Below, one piece after another: positions 1 through 8,331 of a stretch of 64,000 nt of DNA. The DNA lies in the NCBI RefSeq assembly GCF_001750145.1, contig NZ_CP015732.1, positions 1,178,001 through 1,242,000 on the forward strand, given 5' to 3'. This DNA comes from Arthrobacter sp. U41 (lineage in GTDB: Bacteria > Actinomycetota > Actinomycetes > Actinomycetales > Micrococcaceae). How positions within the stretch are numbered: the first letter of the stretch is position 1; every line of letters begins with the position of its first letter. The position numbers and the translations under genes are program-made. Under the pieces are notes generated by a model. It saw only the letters and a program-made list of their open reading frames with translations. It was not told where the DNA came from and did no database searches.

Positions 1-44
1 CAGGGTTCAGCCCGCCGCCGCGGACGCTTGGCTAGGATGAGGCA

Positions 45-758
45 ATGACCCGGATGCTGGAGCCTCAGCGATTGGCAACGGGCCGCGTGCTCGCGGCCAC
101 CACGCTCCTGCTCGCGCTGGGCGTGGTGCTCGGCGGACTGGTGCTGGCCGAGGAGTGGCTGCCCCCTGTCCAGGGCCTGGACGAAGGCTGGGCCCGCTGG
201 ATGGCGTCACTGCGCAGTCCGTTCTGGGACGTGGTGAACGCCTTCCTTAACCTGGCCGGCTACCGGGGTGTCCTGCTGTTCCACGTGCTGCTCGTCGTGG
301 CCCTGCTGCTGAGAAGCCGCCCGCAGGCGGCCACCTTTGCCGCCGCCGCCGCTGTCGCCGTCCTGATTTCCACCCAGCTCCTGAAGGCGGGCATTCTCCG
401 TGACCGGCCGGAGAACACGGTGGTCCTGACCGATACGGGGTCCTTCCCCTCCGGACATGTGGCCAGCACCGCGGCATTGCTGGTGGTGGTGGCCCTTCTC
501 GTGGGGCGGGCCTGGCTGTGGGTGCTGACGGGGCTCGGTGTGCTGGCGATGATGGTCAGCCGCACGTACCTGTCCGCCCACTGGCTGGTGGATACCGTGG
601 GCAGCGTGTGCCTGGCCGTCCCGGTGGTGCTCCTGCTTTGGCTCGTCTTCCAGGACATATGCATCCAGGAGAATACAGATGCCCGCCGGATGCTTAGCTG
701 GCGCGCAAGGGCTTCGCGGCGCCGGCGAGCAGCAGCGCACCCAGGATCGGAATCATGA
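45..758 (+). CDS. PAP2-family membrane phosphatase
   Basis: This is an integral membrane phosphatase of the PAP2/PgpB superfamily, likely acting on a lipid phosphate or diphosphate at the outer face of the membrane. The 237-residue product shows the three signature motifs in order: K-x6-RP (KAGILRDRP, about residue 116), PSGH (about 136) and SR-x5-H-x3-D (SRTYLSAHWLVD, about 171). Several hydrophobic spans surround them. A TAGGAT hexamer at 33-38 lies six bases before the ATG, so the transcript may be leaderless. The basic C-terminal tail (about 35 residues) runs antisense over the last 65 bases of the convergent MFS gene, which is unusual. The substrate cannot be read from the sequence; undecaprenyl diphosphate is one option. 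Confidence 0.85.
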   Translation: MTRMLEPQRLATGRVLAATTLLLALGVVLGGLVLAEEWLPPVQGLDEGWARWMASLRSPFWDVVNAFLNLAGYRGVLLFHVLLVVALLLRSRPQAATFAAAAAVAVLISTQLLKAGILRDRPENTVVLTDTGSFPSGHVASTAALLVVVALLVGRAWLWVLTGLGVLAMMVSRTYLSAHWLVDTVGSVCLAVPVVLLLWLVFQDICIQENTDARRMLSWRARASRRRRAAAHPGSES

Positions 759-1881
759 TGGTCAGCAGGGCCATCCGGATTCCAACCAGGTCTCCGAGGT
801 AGCCCAGCAGCGGCGGGCCGGCAAGGAACGCGACATACCCGATCGTGGATACAACCGACACCCGGGCGGCGGCATGCTTGGGATCGTCCGCCGCGGCGGA
901 CATCCCCATCGGGAACGCCAGCGCGGCGCCGGCTCCCCAAAGCACGGCACCGGCCGTGGCCAGCCAGAGGTCGCCAGCCAGCACGAAGAGCCCCAGTCCG
1001 CCGGCGGCGGCGGCCATGCTCACGCGCAGCACTGCCACGCGGCCGTAAACATCGATCGCCCGGCCGCCGAAGAAGCGCACTGCGGTCATGGCCAGGACGA
1101 AGGCCGCGAACAGCAGCGCACCGGCGGATTCCGTGGCCTCCAGTCCGCCGACTGCGGCTTTGGCGATCCAGTCATTTCCGGCGCCTTCGGTGAGGGTCGC
1201 ACCCAGCACCACAACGCCAATCAGCAGCGTCCGTCCGTCCCGCCAGGCCGGGCCGCCCCTGGCTTCCTTCGTCTCCCCGGCTGTCGGAGCGGGCGCCGGG
1301 GTGTGCGGCAGGAAGTACCTTGGCGCAAGGAAGGTCAGGGCGGCGACGATGCCGGCGATCACCAGCAGGTGCGCCGGGAGCCCGACCCCAAGTCCCGCCA
1401 GGCCCGCGCCGATCAGGGCGCCCAGGAACGCGCCGCCGCTGAAGGCGGCGTGGAACTGCGGCATGATGGTCCGCCCGAGCTGGTGTTCGACGTCAGCGCC
1501 TTCGATGTTCTGGGACACGTCCCAGAGTCCGATGCCCATGCCAAAGAAGAACAGCGCAATGCCTGTCCCCGGGACGGACTCCGCGAGCAGCGCCAGCGCC
1601 ACACCGACGCCGGCCAGGGCCGCGACCAGACCGGCACCCCGCACGGCGTTGGCCGTCCCGATCCGGCCCACAACGGGGCCGGCGGTGGGCAGTGCGATCA
1701 GGGAGCCCGCCGCCACGCACAGCAGCAGTGTTCCCATCTGGCCGGAGGAGATGTGCAGGATCTCCGTCACAGCGGGGATGCGGGCGGCCCAGCTGGCGAA
1801 CACCAGCCCGTTGATTCCGAAGATCAGGAAGGTGGCCGCGGCAGCGGCATCGAGTTGCGGGCGGGTTGCCGTCCTGGTCAT
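694..1881 (-). CDS. MFS transporter (YbjJ/fucose-permease-like)
   Basis: This is a major facilitator superfamily permease of 395 residues with about twelve hydrophobic segments and a hydrophilic central loop of about 25 residues (PTAGETKEARGG). The N-terminal FLIFGINGLVFASWAARIP resembles YbjJ-like and fucose-permease-like carriers. A longer in-frame extension upstream lies entirely inside the DeoR gene and is not credible. The ATG at 1881 is chosen because it overlaps the DeoR stop by four bases (ATGA), a pattern typical of translational coupling. The gene therefore forms a two-gene operon with the regulator, which suggests a sugar or sugar-derivative substrate. That substrate is inference. 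The 3' end overlaps the convergent PAP2 gene by 65 bases. Confidence 0.85.
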   Translation of the reverse strand: MTRTATRPQLDAAAAATFLIFGINGLVFASWAARIPAVTEILHISSGQMGTLLLCVAAGSLIALPTAGPVVGRIGTANAVRGAGLVAALAGVGVALALLAESVPGTGIALFFFGMGIGLWDVSQNIEGADVEHQLGRTIMPQFHAAFSGGAFLGALIGAGLAGLGVGLPAHLLVIAGIVAALTFLAPRYFLPHTPAPAPTAGETKEARGGPAWRDGRTLLIGVVVLGATLTEGAGNDWIAKAAVGGLEATESAGALLFAAFVLAMTAVRFFGGRAIDVYGRVAVLRVSMAAAAGGLGLFVLAGDLWLATAGAVLWGAGAALAFPMGMSAAADDPKHAAARVSVVSTIGYVAFLAGPPLLGYLGDLVGIRMALLTIMIPILGALLLAGAAKPLRAS

Positions 1882-2651
1882 GCGATCACTACTTCCACCG
1901 AGTGTTGGGCGATTTGGGCTAGTTCTTCGGGACTTAGATGCTTGTCCGTCACGAGGACGTCCACGGCATCGAGGGATGCGACGAGAGCGACGGCGCTGGC
2001 GTCCCATTTGGTGCCGGAGCAGGCGACGATCACCCGGCCCGCGGATTCCAGTCCGGCGCGTTTCACGGCCGCGTCGTCGAGGTCGTGCGCCAACAGTCCG
2101 TCCCGGAGGTTCAGCGCGCAGGGCGTGAGCACGGCCGTATCGAACCGCAGCGAACGGATGTTGGATTCCGTCATGGGCCCGCGGAACGACAGTTCGCCCA
2201 CTGTCAGGCTCCCGCCCGGCAGCAGCAGCTCGGGACGCCGGCCGGCAGCCGGGCCGCCGTCGGCCAGCGCGTTGACGGCCCGCAGCGACATCGGCATCAG
2301 GGTCATTTCGCGATGCCGCAGCTGGCGGGCCACCTCGGTGGCCGTGGTGCCGCTGTCCAGCCAGACGTGCCCGCGGTCCTCGAGCAGCGAGGCAACCCGG
2401 GCCGCAATCCGCACCTTGACGGCGTGGTCCTCGAGTTCGCGCTGCCGGTATTCGGGGTTCCCGCCACGCAGCACGAGGCTGCGGGCCCCGCCGTGGACCC
2501 GGCGGAGAACGCCATGGCGTTCCAGTACATCCAGGTCCCGCCGGATTGTGGCCCCCGAGGCGCCACATTCGGTGATGAGCTCGTCGACTGTCACGTGCTC
2601 CCGATGGCGCAGCAGCTCGCCGATGCGGCGGTGGCGCTCCTCAGTAATCAT
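1878..2651 (-). CDS. DeoR-family transcriptional regulator
   Basis: This is a DNA-binding repressor of the DeoR/GlpR family, 257 residues from the ATG at 2651; a TTG two codons upstream is an alternative. The N-terminal winged helix reads RHRRIGELLRHREHVTVDEL, then an HTH with ATIRRDLDVLE and the wing RRVHGGA, all typical of the family. The C-terminal half is the sugar-phosphate-binding DeoRC domain, including a D-S-G-T-T motif (VWLDSGTTATEV) that usually contacts a phosphorylated sugar. It is the first gene of an operon with the MFS transporter and probably controls it in response to a phosphorylated sugar. No ribosome-binding site is obvious, so a leaderless transcript is possible. Confidence 0.9.
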   Translation of the reverse strand: MITEERHRRIGELLRHREHVTVDELITECGASGATIRRDLDVLERHGVLRRVHGGARSLVLRGGNPEYRQRELEDHAVKVRIAARVASLLEDRGHVWLDSGTTATEVARQLRHREMTLMPMSLRAVNALADGGPAAGRRPELLLPGGSLTVGELSFRGPMTESNIRSLRFDTAVLTPCALNLRDGLLAHDLDDAAVKRAGLESAGRVIVACSGTKWDASAVALVASLDAVDVLVTDKHLSPEELAQIAQHSVEVVIA

Positions 2652-2753
2652 GGTCAAATGCTAACGCGGCATGATCATATAGTCAGAAATTTGCTCAGAT
2701 GCAGCCCGGCCAATGGCTTTGAGCCCAACGCTCCCTCACGTTGCACCCGAAAA

Positions 2754-2792
2754 ACGCCAACCCTCCCTCGCCTGATGAGGGAGGGTCGGCGT
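2754..2792. repeat. Imperfect palindrome, 15-bp stem
   Basis: The arms 2754-2769 and 2777-2792 pair over 15 of 16 positions around a seven-base loop. The core is ACCCTCCCTC against GAGGGAGGGT, and the half-site GAGGGAGGGTCGG recurs at about 2810-2822, next to the stop codon of the lactate dehydrogenase gene. The element lies just downstream of that minus-strand gene and upstream of the DeoR gene. It could end the dld transcript, although no U-run follows, or it may belong to a dispersed repeat family. Confidence 0.5.
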
Positions 2793-2823
2793 AAAACGTG
2801 CAGGAGCTGAGGGAGGGTCGGGT

Positions 2824-5649
2824 CTAGCGGGTGAGCTCCTCCAGCAGCTCCAGCACGTGCCGGTACTGGGCGCCGGTGGCCCGGGTCATGCCCAGTTCGC
2901 AGGTCCGGTTGCACGAGGCGTGGGCGGAGGCATCCATCTCCGCCACCTCCGCGGCCTGTTTCGCTGTCGCCGACGCCGTCAGTTCGGGGTGCAGCATGCC
3001 CCGGTCCCCGGCAAACGCGCAGCAGCCCCAGCTTTCCGGGATCTCGACCCGTTCGGCCACGGCGCCGGCGACGGCACCCAGGGCATCGTTGAGTCCCATC
3101 CGGGTGGACGAGCAGGTCGGGTGGAGGGCCAGCGACTCCAGCTTCCCGTGGTCGGGCAGCCGCGGCAGGATCCGCTCCGCGGCGAAGTCCACGGCGTCCA
3201 CCAGGCGCAGGGCCTGCTGCCCTGCCGTGGGCACGTCCGACTCAACGGCCTGGCGCAGGCCCTCGGTGCAGGAGGACGCGTCGCAAACGATCGGTAGTTC
3301 TCCGTCCCGGGTTGCCTTCCGGAGCGCTGCCAGGGTTTTCTCCCGCATGGTTTTCTGGCCGGCGGCCATGCCCTTCGAGGACCAGGGTGTGCCGCAGCAC
3401 AGGCCGTCGATCCCTTCGGGGACGAGGAGGGTGAGCCCGGCGCGGGCACAGAGTTGTTCGAAGCTGAACTGGACTCCGTGTCCTTCGCCGCCGGGACCTG
3501 CTGCTGCGGGTCCGAACATGGTGCCAACACACGCCGGGAAGTAGACGGCGTCTGGCTCTCCCGACGGCGCCGGACGCTTCCGCACCGAGCCGCCACCCGG
3601 AAGTTCGGCGGAATAGAGCGGCACGGTTTCGTCCCCAAGCACTGCCCGCGCGGCCTTGTTGGGCGGTGCGATGGCGGCGGCCGGGAGTTTGTTAACGACC
3701 GTCAGCGCCAGGGAAGCACCACGGGTGATGCCCTCCCAGTGTCTGGCGGCGCCGTTCCACGCCCCCTTGGCGAGCGGACCGGCGTCGGCAGCCCGCAGGC
3801 GTTTCACGAGCGATCCGGTGTTGATGTCCACCGGGCAGGCGGTCTGGCACATCCCGTCCACGGCGCAGGTGTCCACGGACTCGTACTCGTAGTCCTTTTC
3901 CAGTTCCCTGACCAGCGCCGCGTCACCGGCCAGCCGGGCCGATTCAATCGCGCGCAGGGTGACGATCCGCTGCCGGGGCGTCAGGGTGATGTCCTTGCTG
4001 GGGCACACCGGCTCGCAGAAGCCGCAGGAGACGCAGCGGTCCACTTCCTCCGCCACGGGCGGCGCCGTCTTGATGTGCCGCAGATGCGCCAGCGGATCCT
4101 CATCCATCAGTACGCCCGGGTTGAGCATCGCGGCAGGGTCGAAGAGCCGTTTGATGCTGCGCATGACGTCGTAGAGCTCGTCGCCGTACTGCCGGCGGAC
4201 GTACGGCGCCATCACCCGGCCGGTCCCATGCTCGGCCTTCAGCGATCCGCCCTCGGCCAGGATCAGCTCCACCATGTCTTCGGTAAAGGCCCCGTAGCGG
4301 TCCAGTTCGGCTGCCGTGGCGAAGCCGTCAGTGAGCATGAAGTGGACGTTGCCGTCCTTGGCGTGGCCGAAGATCACGCTGTTGCTGTAGCTGTATTTGC
4401 CGAAGAGCCGGATCAGTTCCCGGCAGGTGCGCCCCAGCACCGGGACGGGGACCACAATGTCTTCCAGCAGCGCGGTGGTGCCCTGCGGGCGCGCCCCGGC
4501 GACCGAGGCGTAGAGGCCCTTGCGCAACTGCCACAGCTGGCCGCGTTCCCGGGCGTCACCGGTGAACCGGGCGGGCGCGGACAGCCCAAGGCCCGGGAGG
4601 ATGCCCTCGCCGTGGCGCTGGAGTTCCGCCAGTTGCCCGGCACTGCCGGCGGAGTACTCCACAAGCAGGGCGGCGTGGTCCCGGACTGTCAGGTCCTGCA
4701 CGACGGCGGGCGTTCCCTTGAGCGTCTGGCCCACCTTGAGGGACAACGCATCCATCAGCTCAACGGTGGCTGCCCCCGTCTCGACGAGGGCGGGCAGGGC
4801 TGCGTTGGCGGCCTCAAGTTCCGGGAACACCAGCAGGCCCGCGGCGGCATGCGGGAGCCGCGGGATGGTGCGGAAGACCGCCTCGGCCACGAATCCGAGG
4901 GTGCCCTCGCTACCGATGATCAGGTGGGCCATGACGTCCACCGGGCTCTGGAAGTCCAGCAGGGAGTTCAGCCCGTAGCCCATGGTGTTCTTCATGGAGA
5001 ACTGCTGCCGGATCCTGCGCACGGAGTCCGGGTTGTTGCGGACCCGCTCCGCCAGCCGCGCCAGGCCCGCATAAAGTTCCGGCTCAAGGGCACGGAGTTT
5101 CCGGTCGGAGTCGGGCGCCCCGGTGTCGATCACGGTGCCGGAGGGCAGCACCACGGTCAGGGATTCCAGCGTGCGGTAGGTGTTGTCCACCGTGCCGCAG
5201 TTCATGCCGGAGGAGTTGTTGGCGACCACCCCGCCGATCGTGCATGCCGCCTCGCTCGCCGGATCAGGGCCGAACTTCCGGCCGTAGCGGGCCAGTCTCG
5301 CATTGAGCGCCCGCACGGTGACGCCGGGCTGGACGCGGACCCTCGCGCCGTCGTCGAGCACCTCGATGTCCCTGAAGTTGCGGCGCACGTCCACGAGCAC
5401 GCCGTCAGTGACCGCCTGCCCGCTCAGGCTGGTGCCGCCGGAGCGGAACGTCAGCGGCACGCCCTGGGCAGCGCTGGCGCGCAGCAGCCCCCCGACTTCG
5501 GCGGCGCTCCCGGCCGTAATGACGGCCTGCGGGATCAGCAGAAAGTGTGAGGCGTCGTGGGCGTTCGCGTGCAGGTCAATCGCCCGGGTTTTTACCTGGG
5601 CGGGATCGCGCACAGCCGAGCGGAAGACGGCCAGGTCCAGGGGAGCCAT
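2824..5649 (-). CDS. dld: FAD/Fe-S D-lactate dehydrogenase-type oxidoreductase
   Basis: This 941-residue flavoprotein fuses a FAD-binding type 4 domain (about residues 35-220; FRSGGTSLSGQA and IGGVVANNSSGMNCG contact FAD in the family), a FAD-oxidase C-terminal domain (about 250-510), two 4Fe-4S clusters (CVSCGFCEPVCP near 540 and CAVDGMCQTACP near 595) and a cysteine-rich CCG region (LCCGTPW near 750, WGCCAFAG near 880). This architecture belongs to the quinone-linked D-2-hydroxyacid dehydrogenases, including Dld-II-type enzymes that oxidise D-lactate to pyruvate at the membrane. Context supports lactate: the lactate permease lies immediately upstream, its TGA sharing one base with this ATG (TGATG), and a FadR-type regulator is divergent. 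A different 2-hydroxyacid substrate cannot be excluded. Confidence 0.85.
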   Translation of the reverse strand: MAPLDLAVFRSAVRDPAQVKTRAIDLHANAHDASHFLLIPQAVITAGSAAEVGGLLRASAAQGVPLTFRSGGTSLSGQAVTDGVLVDVRRNFRDIEVLDDGARVRVQPGVTVRALNARLARYGRKFGPDPASEAACTIGGVVANNSSGMNCGTVDNTYRTLESLTVVLPSGTVIDTGAPDSDRKLRALEPELYAGLARLAERVRNNPDSVRRIRQQFSMKNTMGYGLNSLLDFQSPVDVMAHLIIGSEGTLGFVAEAVFRTIPRLPHAAAGLLVFPELEAANAALPALVETGAATVELMDALSLKVGQTLKGTPAVVQDLTVRDHAALLVEYSAGSAGQLAELQRHGEGILPGLGLSAPARFTGDARERGQLWQLRKGLYASVAGARPQGTTALLEDIVVPVPVLGRTCRELIRLFGKYSYSNSVIFGHAKDGNVHFMLTDGFATAAELDRYGAFTEDMVELILAEGGSLKAEHGTGRVMAPYVRRQYGDELYDVMRSIKRLFDPAAMLNPGVLMDEDPLAHLRHIKTAPPVAEEVDRCVSCGFCEPVCPSKDITLTPRQRIVTLRAIESARLAGDAALVRELEKDYEYESVDTCAVDGMCQTACPVDINTGSLVKRLRAADAGPLAKGAWNGAARHWEGITRGASLALTVVNKLPAAAIAPPNKAARAVLGDETVPLYSAELPGGGSVRKRPAPSGEPDAVYFPACVGTMFGPAAAGPGGEGHGVQFSFEQLCARAGLTLLVPEGIDGLCCGTPWSSKGMAAGQKTMREKTLAALRKATRDGELPIVCDASSCTEGLRQAVESDVPTAGQQALRLVDAVDFAAERILPRLPDHGKLESLALHPTCSSTRMGLNDALGAVAGAVAERVEIPESWGCCAFAGDRGMLHPELTASATAKQAAEVAEMDASAHASCNRTCELGMTRATGAQYRHVLELLEELTR

Positions 5650-7409
5650 CAGGGCACCATCCAGCCGAGCACCGGGGTGGACTGCAGGAAGATCAGCACG
5701 GTGATGAGCGCCAGGAGGCCAAGGCTCCAGCCGATCAGCTTGCGGAACAGCGTCCCCTCCGCGCCGTCAAGGCCGACGGCGGCAGCGGCAACGGCCAGGT
5801 TCTGCAGGGAGAGCATCTTGCCCATCACGCCGGCGGAGGAGTTGGAGGCGGCCATCAGCACCGGAGACAAGCCGGTTTGCTCGGCCGCGGTGGCCTGCAT
5901 CTGGCCGAACAGGGAGTTGGAGGACGTGTCGGACCCGGTGAGGGCGACGCCGATCCACCCGATCAGCGGCGAGAGGATGGCGAAGAAGCCGCCCGCGGAA
6001 GCCAGCGCGAAACCCAGGGTAGTGGTCTGGCCGGACAGGTTCATCACGAAGGACAGGCCCAGGACGGCGGTGACGGTGACGATCGTCCAGCGCAGCTGGA
6101 CCACGGTGTCGCGGTAGATGCGCAGGCCCTGTCCGGCAGTGATTTTGTACAGCACCATCGTGATCAGCCCGGAAAACAGCAGCAGGGTGCCGGTGGCCTT
6201 GAGGTGGTCGAGTTTGAACTTGGTGGCGGCGACCGGCTTGCCGGCCGAATCGGTGATGTCCAGGCCGGGCCAGGCGAACGTCACGCTGCCGACCTGGCCC
6301 AGCCAGGTCTTGACGAACGGAAGCTGGGCCACCGAAAACACCGCGATGATGATGAGGTAGGGAGCAATTGCCATCCAGATCTGCCGGGGTTCGGGCCGGG
6401 AGTTATCGGCCGGCACCGTCGTCCCGACGGCGGGCACGGCGGCGGAGTCAGCGGCCCGGTGACCGGCGGCGGAACCGCCGGCGGGGGCGGCGCTGCCGGG
6501 GGAGGCGCTGCCAGTCGTGACGGCGACCGCGGCGACCGCGGCGTGCGCCGCTTCGGCAGCGCCGCCCTCGACGGCACCTTCCATTCCGATGGTTTCTTTC
6601 GGCTGCCAGACCTTCAGCATCAGCAGCACGGCGGCCACCGTCACGACGGCGGCGACAACGTCGGTGAGTTCCACGGCGAAGTAGTTGGAGGTGACAAACT
6701 GGGCCACGCCGAAGGCGACGCCTGCCACGAGGGCCACGGGCCAGGTCTGCTTCACACCGCGGCGGCCGTCGACGATGAACACCAGCAGCAGCGGAACAAT
6801 AAGTGCGATGAACGGCGTCTGGCGTCCGGCCATCGAGGAAAGATCCTGCAGCGGCAGGCCGGTGACACCGTTCAGGGCGATGATGGGCGCGGCCATGGCA
6901 CCGAAGGCCACGGGGGCGGTGTTTGCCAGCAGGGAAACGACGGCGGACTTCAGCGGTTTCATACCGGCAGCCATCAGCATGGCGGCGGAGATCGCCACCG
7001 GGGCGCCGAATCCGGCCAGGGATTCCAGCAGGGCCCCGAAGCAGAAGGCGATCAGGATGGACAGGATTCGCAGGTCGTTGGAGATGGAACGGATGGTCCG
7101 TCCCAGCACTTCGAACCACGGGGTGGCCACGGTGAGCCGGTAGATCCAGAGGGCGTTGACCAGGATCCACAGGATCGGGAACAGGCCGTAGAAGACGCCG
7201 GCCGCGGTGGCGCTCAGCGCCTGGTTCACCGGCATCTGCCAGCCGACGATGGCCAGCACGAGGGAGAGGGCCAGGCCGGCAAGGGCGGCCACCGGGGCCT
7301 TGACCTTGAAGACGCCCAGGAGGACGAAGAGCAGGACGAGCGGAAGCGCCGCGCAAAGGGCTGAAATCACCAGGGACCCGGCTATGGGGTCAAGGATCTG
7401 CTGAAACAT
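5649..7409 (-). CDS. lctP: L-lactate permease
   Basis: This lactate/glycolate:proton symporter of the LctP family is 586 residues long from the ATG at 7409. The hydrophobic core is continuous with family motifs such as FCFGALLESLAGFGAPVA and QTTTLGFALASAGGFFA. The extra 25 residues of the longer reading frame have no family character and are excluded. Between two membrane segments, at about residues 270-345, there is an Ala/Gly-rich low-complexity insert that is not usual for LctP. It is the first gene of the lctP-dld operon, and the regulator is divergent 144 bp away. Expression is presumably repressed by the regulator in the absence of lactate. Confidence 0.92.
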   Translation of the reverse strand: MFQQILDPIAGSLVISALCAALPLVLLFVLLGVFKVKAPVAALAGLALSLVLAIVGWQMPVNQALSATAAGVFYGLFPILWILVNALWIYRLTVATPWFEVLGRTIRSISNDLRILSILIAFCFGALLESLAGFGAPVAISAAMLMAAGMKPLKSAVVSLLANTAPVAFGAMAAPIIALNGVTGLPLQDLSSMAGRQTPFIALIVPLLLVFIVDGRRGVKQTWPVALVAGVAFGVAQFVTSNYFAVELTDVVAAVVTVAAVLLMLKVWQPKETIGMEGAVEGGAAEAAHAAVAAVAVTTGSASPGSAAPAGGSAAGHRAADSAAVPAVGTTVPADNSRPEPRQIWMAIAPYLIIIAVFSVAQLPFVKTWLGQVGSVTFAWPGLDITDSAGKPVAATKFKLDHLKATGTLLLFSGLITMVLYKITAGQGLRIYRDTVVQLRWTIVTVTAVLGLSFVMNLSGQTTTLGFALASAGGFFAILSPLIGWIGVALTGSDTSSNSLFGQMQATAAEQTGLSPVLMAASNSSAGVMGKMLSLQNLAVAAAAVGLDGAEGTLFRKLIGWSLGLLALITVLIFLQSTPVLGWMVP

Positions 7410-7456
7410 GTGTCTCCAGATTGTGTTAGGCGTCACAACTCCGTGGCGCCCTTCGA

Positions 7457-7467
7457 TTGTCTTACAA
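7457..7467. promoter_or_regulatory. Predicted FadR/LldR-type operator
   Basis: TTGTCTTACAA fits exactly the TNGTNNNACNA consensus described for FadR-subfamily GntR regulators. It sits in the 144-bp divergent spacer between lctP and the regulator gene. A second, weaker dyad (ATGG-5-CCAT, 7477-7489) and a perfect TCTTG-5-CAAGA inverted repeat (7498-7512) lie beside it. Assigning it to the adjacent regulator is inference from position. Confidence 0.6.
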
Positions 7468-7553
7468 GTACACATGATGGTCAAGCCATACCTGTTGTCT
7501 TGTCTGGCAAGATTGGGAATGACTCAAGAAACTCTTGGCGGAAGGGAGCTCCG

Positions 7554-8246
7554 GTGGCCGGGCGAATTGCAGCAGTCTCGATCGTGGACGCGGTCGCCGC
7601 GGACCTGCGGAGCCGGATCTTTGCCGGTGAACTGGGATCCGGGGATGCCCTGACGGAGTCAGAGGTCGCTTCCTCCTACGCCGTGGCCCGGCCCACGGCG
7701 AAGGCCGCAATCGAGAAGCTCGTCGCCGAGGGGCTGCTGGACCGGGGAACCCACAAAACCGCCCGGGTGGTCGAACTCGGCCCGGACTCCGTGCGGGACA
7801 TCTATCTCGCCCGCGCCTATCTGGAAAGCGAAGTGCTCCGCCGGCTCGCACGCACCGGGACTGTCCCGGAAGCGGCGGTGCAGGCCAACCTCGACATCGC
7901 GGCGGTGCAGACGGGTGCTCCGCTCGACGTCGTCGAACCGGACATGCGGTTCCACACCAGCCTGATCGACGCCGTGGGCAATGAACGGATCAGCCGGATG
8001 TACCGCTCGCTCGTGGGTGAGGTGCGGCTGTGTATGGTCCGGATCCAGTCCCTGCACCTCCTGGACACCGCCTTCATCCAGGCCGAACACCAGAAGATCC
8101 TCGAACTGATCCAGGCCGGCCAGGGCGAAGCCGCCGCAGAACTGCTCGACGAACACCTGGGGCGCGCCCGGGAACGGCTGGTCGCCGCCATGGGGGGAAT
8201 CCCGGGCCCGGAAGCCGAACTACAGTCCGGGCTGCTGCCGGAGTAG
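7554..8246 (+). CDS. lldR: GntR/FadR-family lactate regulator
   Basis: This 230-residue regulator has an N-terminal GntR winged helix (residues about 5-70: VDAVAADLRSRIFAGELGSG, then the recognition helix ARPTAKAAIEKLVAEGLL) and a C-terminal all-helical FCD domain with likely metal-ligand residues (DMRFHTSLIDAVGNERI, then EHQKILELI). A GTG start at 7554 is preferred because GGAAGGGAG lies five bases upstream. The reading frame extends further back to 7410, but that part overlaps the promoter region and has no recognisable domain. It is divergent from lctP-dld, so it probably binds the spacer and releases it on binding lactate. The name rests on context; other FCD regulators respond to other carboxylates. 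Confidence 0.85.
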   Translation: MAGRIAAVSIVDAVAADLRSRIFAGELGSGDALTESEVASSYAVARPTAKAAIEKLVAEGLLDRGTHKTARVVELGPDSVRDIYLARAYLESEVLRRLARTGTVPEAAVQANLDIAAVQTGAPLDVVEPDMRFHTSLIDAVGNERISRMYRSLVGEVRLCMVRIQSLHLLDTAFIQAEHQKILELIQAGQGEAAAELLDEHLGRARERLVAAMGGIPGPEAELQSGLLPE

Positions 8247-8262
8247 CCGGCCACGCGTCAAG

Positions 8263-8325
8263 CAACGCGGGGTCACGTATCGCCCATTCCCGAGGGTTCC
8301 ATGGGCGATATCTGACCCCGCGTTG
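8263..8325. repeat. Long inverted repeat between convergent genes
   Basis: Two 25-base arms (8263-8287 and 8301-8325) pair over 22 positions, with one 3-by-3 internal mismatch and a 13-base loop. The outer stem is CAACGCGGGGTCA and the inner stem ATCGCCCAT. It fills the 85-bp gap between the 3' ends of lldR and the ABC-F gene and so may act as a bidirectional terminator. There is no U-run, and the length suggests a dispersed REP-like element instead. Confidence 0.65.
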
Positions 8326-8331
8326 AAGTGG

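Noticed and set aside
679..2664. Long plus-strand open frame across the MFS and DeoR genes
   Set aside because: It is antisense to two genes with clear family motifs, and its product has no domain character; long shadow frames are common at this GC content.
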